33,394 bases of DNA from positions 1-33,394 of the forward strand of contig JAFSSP010000004.1 in the NCBI GenBank assembly GCA_017450945.1. The letters run 5' to 3'. The stretch's first letter is position 1, and the number at the start of each line of letters is the position of its first letter. The notes below the pieces were generated by a model. The model was not told the origin of the DNA. It saw only the letters and a list, made by a program, of their open reading frames with translations, and made no database searches. The position numbers and the translations under genes were made by a program. Origin of the DNA: Clostridia bacterium. GTDB taxonomy: Bacteria; Bacillota; Clostridia; Oscillospirales; CAG-272. Shown in pieces: positions 22,491 through 29,356 of this stretch.

Positions 22491-24080
22491 TTATTCTTGG
22501 GGAAGAGAAGGCTCTTCCCATGCGTCTAAAATTTCATCGAGCGGCGAAAAATCTTCTCCTGCTGCGGTTTCAAACAGAATGCCGTCCTCCGGGATCTTGT
22601 GGCCGAGAACTGCCGCAAAGGTGTTTGCCAGATGTTCTCTGGCAATTTTTGCCGAGAGCATTTGCCGGGTAAAATCGTCCGGTGTGCGGATGAGGATGGT
22701 ACCATTTTGATCGTACCCCTTGGTGTTGCGGAAAAACCCGGCCGAAACAGGGTCAATATTTTCCAGATAATCCGCGGCCTCCGCCCACTCTTTGATCGGG
22801 GACAGGTTTTTTTTCTCTTCTTTTTGTTCCGCTTGCTTGGGCTTTTGCGGCTTCTCTGCGACTATTTCTTCCTTTGCCGGCTTTTGGGTCGGCGCGGCGG
22901 TCGGAACTTCTTTTGCTAAGGGAAGCGTCACTCCGAATCGCATTGCCGCCTCCAGTTTGGAGATGCGCGAGAGCAGGGCAGTGCTTGAAGTGTCAAGAGA
23001 CTCGTCGCACATGCGAAGCAGGGTTGCTTCGGCCAAGGCGCGCTTGACCGCATTGGATTTTTGCATGGCGAGGAAGGTCTCCTCGACGAGTGACACGTGA
23101 TAGAGGAGCGTTTCTTTGGAAAACCGCGCGGCAAGCGCCGAGAGCGAGGCAAGCTCGTCCTGTGTCAGATCGAGATAGGCTTTTGCATTTTTGGCGGTTT
23201 TGATGACCAGAAGATCGCGGTAAAGCGAGAGGAGATCCTGCCAAAAGACGATGAGATCCTTTGCCGAGCGGACAACCTCGTCCACGATCGAGAAAATGGT
23301 ATCATACTGCTTGTCGGCAAGCGCGTTTACAAGATCGCAAAGAAGGCCTCTGCCGGTGATGCCGACGATCTTTTCCACCAGCTCGGGAGTGATCTCTTTT
23401 TGACTGCCGGCACAGAGTTCGAGCAGGCTGATCGCGTCGCGCATACCGCCTTGTGCAAACTTTGCAAGCATCCGCGCGGCGTCGGGATCAAGAGAGAGTC
23501 CTTCTTCTTTTGCGATATAATCAAGCCGCGCCATCATGGCGTCGGTGGAGATCCTACGAAAATCGAATCGCTGACAGCGCGAGACGATGGTGGCGGGGAG
23601 CTTTTGAAGCTCGGTGGTTGCCAGAATAAAAATGACGTGTTCGGGCGGCTCCTCCAGCGTTTTGAGCAGGGCGTTGAAGGCGCTGGTCGAGAGCATATGT
23701 ACCTCGTCGATGATGTAAACGCGGTAGCGTAGTTCACTGGGAAGGTAGATCACTTCGTCGCGGATGTCGCGCACGTTGTCCACGCCGTTGTTGGAGGCGG
23801 CGTCCATTTCCAGCACGTCGGTCGCGCTTCCGTTTTCAATGGCTTGACAGGAAGCGCACTTCAAACAGGGGTTGCCGCCAACCGGGTGCTCACAGTTGAC
23901 CACTTTTGCAAGGATCTTTGCACAGGTGGTTTTGCCGGTTCCGCGCGAGCCGCAAAAGAGATAGGCGTGGCTGAACGCCTGATTTTCGGCTTCATAGCGC
24001 AAAATCGACGTGATATGTTCCTGCCCGCAAACGTCGTCAAAGGTCCGCGGACGCCATTTTCTGTAAAACGCCTGATGCAT
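22491..24080 (-). CDS. dnaX: DNA polymerase III subunits gamma and tau
   Basis: A 529-residue clamp-loader ATPase. Walker A GSRGTGKTT (residues 44-52), zinc-binding Cys63, 72, 75 and 78, Walker B IIDEVHML (123-130) and sensor ATTELQKLPATIVSRCQRF. A linker rich in Lys, Glu and Pro at about 395-425 precedes the tau-specific C-terminal domain. The ATG at 24080 follows AGGAGGG; the longer in-frame extension runs into SRP RNA. An A8 run at codons 423-425 (22807-22814) would give a gamma-like product of 442 residues after a -1 shift, stopping at 22753. Confidence 0.96.
   Translation of the reverse strand: MHQAFYRKWRPRTFDDVCGQEHITSILRYEAENQAFSHAYLFCGSRGTGKTTCAKILAKVVNCEHPVGGNPCLKCASCQAIENGSATDVLEMDAASNNGVDNVRDIRDEVIYLPSELRYRVYIIDEVHMLSTSAFNALLKTLEEPPEHVIFILATTELQKLPATIVSRCQRFDFRRISTDAMMARLDYIAKEEGLSLDPDAARMLAKFAQGGMRDAISLLELCAGSQKEITPELVEKIVGITGRGLLCDLVNALADKQYDTIFSIVDEVVRSAKDLIVFWQDLLSLYRDLLVIKTAKNAKAYLDLTQDELASLSALAARFSKETLLYHVSLVEETFLAMQKSNAVKRALAEATLLRMCDESLDTSSTALLSRISKLEAAMRFGVTLPLAKEVPTAAPTQKPAKEEIVAEKPQKPKQAEQKEEKKNLSPIKEWAEAADYLENIDPVSAGFFRNTKGYDQNGTILIRTPDDFTRQMLSAKIAREHLANTFAAVLGHKIPEDGILFETAAGEDFSPLDEILDAWEEPSLPQE
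22753..22814 (-). other. Candidate slippage site in dnaX and short alternative frame
   Basis: Minus-strand GAG AAA AAA AAC contains eight A residues (22814-22807). A one-base backward shift continues KPVPDQRVGGGRGLSGKY and stops at TGA (22755-22753). Position and product length match gamma formation known from other bacteria. Confidence 0.5.
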
Positions 24081-24094
24081 GAGCTCCCTCCTGT

Positions 24095-24131
24095 CAAAAA
24101 AATATGCCCACCGGAAAGCATTCCGATCGGC
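24095..24131 (-). terminator. Terminator of SRP RNA
   Basis: On the minus strand GCC-GAT-CGGAA and TTCCG-GTG-GGC form a stem with an internal loop, followed by ATATTTTTTT. It lies directly before the dnaX ribosome binding site. Confidence 0.75.
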
Positions 24132-24141
24132 AGGATCTTCA

Positions 24142-24455
24142 TCCTCGACCGAACCGCAAAACAAGACCATACACCCCAAAATCGAAAGTCCCGCCCGCAC
24201 GAACATCAATTCATTCGCTCAAAGCAGGCGCCCTTACGGCACATCGGGGAAATTCTTGAATGCTGCTTGGTTCCCCACCTGACATGGTTCGGAATGCCCG
24301 ATTGCGTAAGTCCCGCTTCTCAACACGAAAAAACCGCTTCACTTGCAGGCGTTTCTCCCTCAAATAGGGAATGAGCCCCTGCGTATAGCGGATTTCAGGT
24401 TCAGGGGTCCGCTGCTCCCCCGGTTGGTATGGCCTCGTTTCACGGTTCGATCTAC
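24142..24455 (-). ncRNA. ffs: Large bacterial SRP RNA (scRNA type) with Alu domain
   Basis: The minus strand carries the conserved SRP S-domain core CAGGTGGGGAACCAAGCAGC with a GGAA tetraloop, closed by CTTACG with CGTAAG. The 5' part holds the Alu-like region GAACCTGAAATCCGCTATAC. The ends pair: GGCCATAC with GTATGGTC marks the likely mature RNA at about 24163-24436. An outer 10-bp helix (GATCGAACCG with CGGTTCGGTC) suggests a longer precursor. The RNA scaffolds Ffh, encoded at 3403-4740. Its location immediately upstream of dnaX is the same as in Bacillus subtilis. Confidence 0.88.
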
Positions 24456-24461
24456 AGAATT

Positions 24462-24490
24462 ATTATAACAGGTTTTTTGCTTTTTTGCAA
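24462..24490 (-). promoter_or_regulatory. Promoter of SRP RNA
   Basis: On the minus strand TTGCAA (24490-24485), a 17-bp spacer and TATAAT (24467-24462). Predicted start near 24455. Confidence 0.8.
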
Positions 24491-24544
24491 CCGATTTTCA
24501 GATTTTTTCAAAAGATTTCTGATTCTTTTGATTCCTTTTTTTGC

Positions 24545-24573
24545 TTGACAGCGGGAGAGAAAAAAAGTATAAT
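24545..24573 (+). promoter_or_regulatory. Promoter of the miaA-sepF cluster
   Basis: TTGACA at 24545-24550, a 17-bp spacer and TATAAT at 24568-24573; a full consensus match. Confidence 0.9.
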
Positions 24574-24608
24574 AAAATCAAGAAGAGTTTTGGAGAGGGG
24601 GAGAGTGT

Positions 24609-25574
24609 GTGGCAGACTGCAAAAAGCCAAAGATCTTTGCCGTCGTGGGGCCTACCGCGTCGGGGAAGAGTGCGCTTGCTCTCTCGCTTGCAAAAAAGCT
24701 GGGCGGCGAGATCCTTTCCTGCGACTCGATGCAGATCTATCGCGGCATGGACGTAGGCACCGCAAAGCCGACCAAAGACGAGCAGGCAATGATCCCGCAT
24801 CACCTCATTGATATCGCCTCTCCCAAAGAAAACTATTCCTGCTTTTCCTATCTGCAAGAGGCAAAAAGGGCAGTGGATGATCTACTCTTGCGTGGGAAAC
24901 TGCCGATCTTTTGCGGCGGAACCGGACTCTATCTTGACCGCTTCCTCTCGGGTGGTCTTGACGAGGAAACCCCGACCGATCCCGCGCTTCGCGCTCGTCT
25001 GGAACGCGAGGCAAACGAGCTTGGGGACGCGGCCATGTATGAGAGGCTCCTTTCGGTCGATCCCAAAGCCGCGCGTGCCACGCATCCGAACAACCGCAAG
25101 CGAGTGCTTCGCGCGCTGGAGATCTACGAGAGCCGGGGGATTACCAAAACCGAGCTGGATGCAAAAACAAAAGAGGCCGTCTCTCCTTATGATGCTACCG
25201 TGATCGGCCTTCGCTATGCCGACCGAAAGTTGCTCTACCAAAAGATCGAGCGCCGGGTGGACGAGATGATCGAAAACGGTATTGTTGAAGAAACAAAACG
25301 CCTCTTGGATGCAGGCGTGTTTGAAGCCAACCCGACCGCCGCGCAGGCGATCGGCTACAAAGAGCTTTTTCCTTATCTTCGCGGAGAAAAATCCCTGGAA
25401 GACGCGGTCGACAATCTCAAACAGGCAACCCGCCGTTATGCCAAGCGGCAGATGACCTGGTTTATGGCCAAACCATACGTCAAATGGATCGAAGCGGACG
25501 AAGCGGGACAAGTGCGCGATCTTTCTGAATTGACCGCCGAGGCCATCTCTCTTTTTGGGGAGGACAGGCCATGA
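24609..25574 (+). CDS. miaA: tRNA dimethylallyltransferase MiaA
   Basis: A 321-residue enzyme that adds the isopentenyl group to A37 of tRNAs reading UNN codons. P-loop GPTASGKSAL near residue 14, DSMQIYRGMDVGTAKP near 38, GGTGLYLDRF near 100 and TQ-like region EANPTAAQAIGYKE near 240 are present. The start is GTG at 24609 after GGAGAGGGGGAG. Its stop overlaps the start of the next gene by 4 nt. Confidence 0.95.
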   Translation: MADCKKPKIFAVVGPTASGKSALALSLAKKLGGEILSCDSMQIYRGMDVGTAKPTKDEQAMIPHHLIDIASPKENYSCFSYLQEAKRAVDDLLLRGKLPIFCGGTGLYLDRFLSGGLDEETPTDPALRARLEREANELGDAAMYERLLSVDPKAARATHPNNRKRVLRALEIYESRGITKTELDAKTKEAVSPYDATVIGLRYADRKLLYQKIERRVDEMIENGIVEETKRLLDAGVFEANPTAAQAIGYKELFPYLRGEKSLEDAVDNLKQATRRYAKRQMTWFMAKPYVKWIEADEAGQVRDLSELTAEAISLFGEDRP

Positions 25575-26818
25575 TCTTACCAAGACCTGAGTTTTTCCGC
25601 CGCTACTGGTGGCGTTTCACCATCGGCTTTCTTCTCATCGGGCTTCTGTTTTACACCTTTTATCATGTGTTTGGAGCCTCTGCATCCAATCTGTTGACCA
25701 CGCCGGCACGAGACCTGACCGATTACAGTCACTATTTCGGGACCGGTTACCTGTTTCGGGACGAGGAGGTTTTGACGGTGAGCGGTGAAGGGCTGGTCGA
25801 TCCGCAGGTGTCGGACGCCACCAAGGTCAGCCGCGGCGTGACAGTGGCAAAGGTCTATCCGGTGGGTGGAGACCTTGCCGCAAAGCAGAGTCGCCTTGCG
25901 CTCATCAACCGCCAGATCGCGCTCCTCGAAGAGAGCGCATTGCCGGTCGGTAGCTCGATCAGCCGCGCCGCCGAATACCGTCGCACCGCCGAGCAGATCT
26001 ATCTGCGCCTTCGCAGGCAGGTCAGCGCCGGGTTCTATCTCGGCCTTGAGACGGCTTCGGAAGACTTTTTTGTGGAATGCAATAAGGTAGCCGAACTGCT
26101 TGAATCCGGACAGGCGGCAAAGGATCTTCTGGATGCCTACCGCGCCGAAAAAGCGGCTCTCCTTTCCGGGAGCGCGTTTTCGGTCGCGCCCGAAGGCTCC
26201 TCCGGGTATTATTACGATCCGTCGCGCGTGGACGGCTACGAATCGGTTTTTACCATGGATCGGCTCGAGTCGCTGTCCGTCGGCGATCTGGAACGGCTTG
26301 CAGAGGCTTTGCCGACCGCGTATTCCGGCACGGTTGCGGGAAAAATTGTGTACGGCTATCTTTGGTACCTGGCCATTCCGGTGGAGGCCTCCGCCGCAGA
26401 ACATCTTGAGGAGGGGGACTCGCTTGTGGCGCGCTTTTCTTTCAACGGCGATGCGGAATTGAAGGTGACCTGCCAAAAGATTTTGCCCGGCAATGACGGC
26501 AAGATCGTTTTGGTGGTCAGTTGCGGAGAAAACCCCGACTCCTTCTTCTTTTTCAGGAGTCAGCCGGTCGAGCTTCTGATTGAAAACTGCTCGGGTTACT
26601 ATGTTCCGGATTCGGCTCTGCGCACCCAAAAGGGCGAGACCGGCGTTTACGTCTTTGAGACCGGAACGGTTTATTTCCGCAAAATCAAAATTCTCTACGA
26701 GGGCAACGGTTACGTCATTGCCGCACGCAGAGAGGATACCGAACGGGGCTACCTTGCAAAGAACGATCTCATGGTCACCTCGGGAAAAAATTTATACGAT
26801 GGAAAGGTCTATCGATGA
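25571..26818 (+). CDS. HlyD-like membrane-anchored adaptor protein
   Basis: A 415-residue protein. An N-terminal membrane segment (FTIGFLLIGLLFYTFYHVF, residues about 16-34) is followed by a large extracellular part. It contains a beta domain (LTVSGEGLVDPQV), a helical region around residues 105-190 and return beta strands ending in GKNLYDGKVYR. The layout resembles periplasmic adaptor (HlyD) subunits of efflux systems, but no transporter or outer-membrane partner is nearby. Genes of this kind precede yggS-sepF in many Clostridia. Start and stop both overlap neighbours by 4 nt, so it is tightly embedded between miaA and yggS and may act in cell envelope or division; that role is inference. 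Confidence 0.75.
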   Translation: MILPRPEFFRRYWWRFTIGFLLIGLLFYTFYHVFGASASNLLTTPARDLTDYSHYFGTGYLFRDEEVLTVSGEGLVDPQVSDATKVSRGVTVAKVYPVGGDLAAKQSRLALINRQIALLEESALPVGSSISRAAEYRRTAEQIYLRLRRQVSAGFYLGLETASEDFFVECNKVAELLESGQAAKDLLDAYRAEKAALLSGSAFSVAPEGSSGYYYDPSRVDGYESVFTMDRLESLSVGDLERLAEALPTAYSGTVAGKIVYGYLWYLAIPVEASAAEHLEEGDSLVARFSFNGDAELKVTCQKILPGNDGKIVLVVSCGENPDSFFFFRSQPVELLIENCSGYYVPDSALRTQKGETGVYVFETGTVYFRKIKILYEGNGYVIAARREDTERGYLAKNDLMVTSGKNLYDGKVYR

Positions 26819-27507
26819 GTGAACTTGCTTATATGAAAGACGCGGTCGCCTCGATCCGCAGTCGTATGCGGGCGGCCGAAGAGAGAAGCGGCAACCGGGA
26901 TGTCACGCTCCTTGCCGCAATCAAATATACCGACACCGAGCATATTTTAGAGCTTGCCCGCCTCGGCGTTACCGACGTTGGGGAAAACCGCGTCCAACAG
27001 CTTCTGGAGCGCTACGAGGCCATGAAGGCGGCCAGGCTCAACATCCACTTCATCGGCACGCTCCAAACCAACAAGGTCAAGTATATCATCGACAAGGTCT
27101 CAATGATCCATTCGCTCGGATCTGAAAACCTTGCCCGCGAGATCGAGCGGCAGGCGGCAAAGCACGATCGTCTGATGCCGGTGCTCGTGGAGATCAACAG
27201 CGGGGAAGAAGAGAACAAGAGCGGCTTTTTGCCCGACGAAGCAGAGGTTTTTTGCAAGACGATAGGCGATTATCCGCACCTAAAACTCTGCGGATTTATG
27301 ACCATGGCGCCGCTTTGCGAAAAAAAAGAAGATTATAGAAAATATTTTCAAAGAACTTCTCAACAATGCCTTGACATTTGGCAAAAAAAACTGCATAATA
27401 TAGGTAGACCGATTCTCTCTATGGGAATGTCGGATAGTTTTGAGATTGCCATCGAGGAGGGCGCCACGATCGTTCGCGTGGGACGCGCCCTGTTCGAGAA
27501 ACCATAA
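26815..27507 (+). CDS. yggS: YggS/PipY family PLP-binding homeostasis protein
   Basis: A 230-residue alanine-racemase-like TIM barrel. The PLP lysine is K37 in TLLAAIKYTDTEHI. GENRVQQLLERYE, HFIGTLQTNKVKYI, VLVEINSGEEENKSGF and the end LSMGMSDSFEIAIEEGATIVRVGRALF are family hallmarks. It controls pyridoxal phosphate pools and amino acid balance; it has no known catalytic activity. Like most Firmicutes copies it lies directly upstream of sepF. Confidence 0.93.
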   Translation: MSELAYMKDAVASIRSRMRAAEERSGNRDVTLLAAIKYTDTEHILELARLGVTDVGENRVQQLLERYEAMKAARLNIHFIGTLQTNKVKYIIDKVSMIHSLGSENLAREIERQAAKHDRLMPVLVEINSGEEENKSGFLPDEAEVFCKTIGDYPHLKLCGFMTMAPLCEKKEDYRKYFQRTSQQCLDIWQKKLHNIGRPILSMGMSDSFEIAIEEGATIVRVGRALFEKP

Positions 27508-27532
27508 ATCAAACAGTCATAGGAGGACGCAC

Positions 27533-28012
27533 ATGAACCTGTTGAAAAAGTTCGTGAGAAACGACAACGCAGATCTGGAAGAAGATTACGACGATATCTA
27601 CGTCATGCCGGATGATCTGGTGGTGGAAATGCCGGAGACCAGCGTGGAAGAAAAGGTATCGGCTTTAGATAGTCCTGCCCGCAAGGAGCCGGAAATTCGC
27701 CCCGCATCGCTCGAAAAAGTATCGCTCAAGCTCCTGCAGCCCCGGAGCCACACCGAGGCAACCTTTGTGACCGACAAGCTCAAGAGCGGTTGCATTGTTC
27801 TGCTTGATATCAGCCAGCTTTCCAAGGATCAGGTGCGCAGATTCATCGACTTTTTGGCCGGCGTTGCCTATGTTCTGGGCGGCGAGATGATCCAGACCAA
27901 CCGGACGACCATTCTGGTCTCGCCTTCCGGTGTGGACATCACCGGATTTGCACCCGACGAGCTGGTTGCCGAAGTGGTCCAGCGCGCCAAAAACGCAAAA
28001 GAAGAGGAATAA
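27533..28012 (+). CDS. sepF: Cell division protein SepF
   Basis: A 159-residue FtsZ-binding protein. The N-terminal MNLLKKFVR forms the amphipathic membrane anchor. A variable acidic linker follows, then the SepF domain from about residue 65, with CIVLLDISQLSKDQVRRFIDFLAG and GGEMIQTNRTTILVSP. It bends membranes and tethers the Z ring. AGGAGGACGCAC precedes the ATG. An attenuator-like hairpin separates it from ylmG. Confidence 0.94.
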   Translation: MNLLKKFVRNDNADLEEDYDDIYVMPDDLVVEMPETSVEEKVSALDSPARKEPEIRPASLEKVSLKLLQPRSHTEATFVTDKLKSGCIVLLDISQLSKDQVRRFIDFLAGVAYVLGGEMIQTNRTTILVSPSGVDITGFAPDELVAEVVQRAKNAKEEE

Positions 28013-28034
28013 TTTTTTGTCTTACATCTTTTGA

Positions 28035-28068
28035 GAAAATGCCGCACGCTTATGGTTGCGGCATTTTC
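28035..28068 (+). terminator. Attenuator-like hairpin between sepF and ylmG
   Basis: GAAAATGCCGCA pairs with TGCGGCATTTTC (12 bp). The T run is inside the 3' arm, so termination is probably partial, with read-through into ylmG. Confidence 0.55.
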
Positions 28069-28097
28069 TGGTAGGAATGATTTTGGAAGGGCCGGAT

Positions 28098-28376
28098 ATG
28101 GAAGTTTTCATTTTTGTGATAAAACGAATTATCTATATCTTTTTTGACGTTCTGGAGATCGCGCTCCTTGCGCGGGCGATCTTTTCCTGGATCGATCCCA
28201 TGCGCGAGGGGAAAATTTCGCAGATATTGGAGACCGTCACCGAGCCGTTTCTCTATCCTGTCCGCGCACTTTGTGAAAAATTCCACTGGTTTGAAAACAC
28301 GCCGATCGACGTGCCCTTTCTTCTTGGCTGGATCCTCATTTCGGTGATCCGCATGCTTTTGGTGCTGGTCGGATGA
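28098..28376 (+). CDS. ylmG: YggT/YlmG family membrane protein
   Basis: A 92-residue protein with two membrane segments (IIYIFFDVLEIALLARAIFSW and the C-terminal FLLGWILISVIRMLLVLVG) separated by the motif WIDPMREGKISQILETVTEPFLYPVR, the family signature. It is linked to cell division and membrane organisation. I chose 28098, preceded by GGAAGG at 7-nt spacing, over in-frame starts at 28056 (inside the hairpin) and 28077. Its stop overlaps the ylmH start. Confidence 0.9.
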   Translation: MEVFIFVIKRIIYIFFDVLEIALLARAIFSWIDPMREGKISQILETVTEPFLYPVRALCEKFHWFENTPIDVPFLLGWILISVIRMLLVLVG

Positions 28377-29185
28377 GCGCTTCCATGGAACGCGAGCTGC
28401 TTTTTGCCCGCCTTGCAGACGCACTCGAAAAGTGCGACAAAGGAATTCTTGCAACACTTGGCTTTCTCACTCCCGGGGAGCATCTTGCGGCGCGCAGGCG
28501 TCTTGAGAGCCTCGGGAGGGCAGGGGACGCCTTTTTCTTTGGCGGCTACGACACGGCCGAGCGGGTCTGCCTGTTTCTTTTGCCCGAGTATCTGAGCGGC
28601 CTTTTGACGGAAGGGGACTTTTCCAAAGAGCAGGTGCTCCCGCTTTTGGGCGAAGCACTCGAAGAGAACCTTTTTGCGATTCGCATCACGGGGAGCGGCT
28701 TTCGGACGCTCTCGCATCGGGATTATCTCGGTAGCATCCTTGCTCTTGGCGTTGAGCGCGATTCTTTTGGCGATATCGCCCTGCAGAACGATCACGAGGC
28801 GGTCGTTTTTGCCACGCGAAGCATTGGAAAGTTCCTGCTCGAAAACCTGACAAGAGTCGGCGCGGACGCCGTTAAATGCACGCCTTATACCCTTGATGCA
28901 GCTTTTACCGACGGCAGACGTTACGAGCCGATCCACGACACGGTCGCCTCCCCACGCCTTGACTGCGTGGTCGCGGCGCTGACCAACTCCTCGAGGGAGG
29001 AGACCGCACGGCTCATCGAAGCAGGTCTTGTGGAAGTGGATTTTGAAGAAGCCACGCGCAAGGATCTTCTCTTGACCCCACCGGCTTCCATTTCGGTGCG
29101 CGGCCACGGACGCTATCGCCTTTTATCCTTTGACGGCGAGACGAGAAAGGGCCGACTGCGCATGATCGGCGACCGCCTTGTTTGA
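28373..29185 (+). CDS. ylmH: S4-domain RNA-binding protein YlmH
   Basis: A 270-residue protein of the division-cluster YlmH family. The N-terminal part contains GFLTPGEHLAARRRLE and GGYDTAERVCLFLLPEYL; the C-terminal S4 domain starts near residue 195 (SPRLDCVVAALTNSSREETARLIEAGLVEV). S4 domains bind structured RNA, and YlmH has been linked to ribosome rescue. The first ATG at 28373 overlaps ylmG; an ATG at 28385 is an alternative. divIVA does not follow; the cluster ends here. Confidence 0.9.
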   Translation: MSASMERELLFARLADALEKCDKGILATLGFLTPGEHLAARRRLESLGRAGDAFFFGGYDTAERVCLFLLPEYLSGLLTEGDFSKEQVLPLLGEALEENLFAIRITGSGFRTLSHRDYLGSILALGVERDSFGDIALQNDHEAVVFATRSIGKFLLENLTRVGADAVKCTPYTLDAAFTDGRRYEPIHDTVASPRLDCVVAALTNSSREETARLIEAGLVEVDFEEATRKDLLLTPPASISVRGHGRYRLLSFDGETRKGRLRMIGDRLV

Positions 29186-29220
29186 TTCTGCAATCTATAA
29201 AAATCTTTTTTGAAAAAGTC

Positions 29221-29249
29221 TTGACAAAAAAATCTCTTTGTGCTATCAT
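29221..29249 (+). promoter_or_regulatory. Promoter of tRNA-Ser
   Basis: TTGACA at 29221-29226, a 17-bp spacer, and TATCAT at 29244-29249 with TGC before it. Confidence 0.8.
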
Positions 29250-29263
29250 ATACGAGTCGGCAT

Positions 29264-29356
29264 GGAGAGGTGGCTGAGCTGGTCTAAGGCGCACGACTGG
29301 AAATCGTGTGTTCGGCTAATAACCGACCGCGAGTTCGAATCTCGCCCTCTCCGCCA
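29264..29356 (+). tRNA. tRNA-Ser (anticodon GGA)
   Basis: Acceptor GGAGAGG pairs with CCTCTCC, then G73 and an encoded CCA. The anticodon stem-loop ACGA-CTGGAAA-TCGT carries GGA, and a long variable arm (GTTCGGCTAATAACCGAC) is as expected for a class II tRNA-Ser. The T arm contains GTTCGAAT. The 93-nt gene is intact despite the mobile element attached to its 3' side. Confidence 0.96.

Noticed and set aside
29284-29356. C-terminal GGEGEIRTRG segment as a recombinase domain
   Set aside because: It is a translation of antisense tRNA-Ser, a result of insertion, not a conserved domain.
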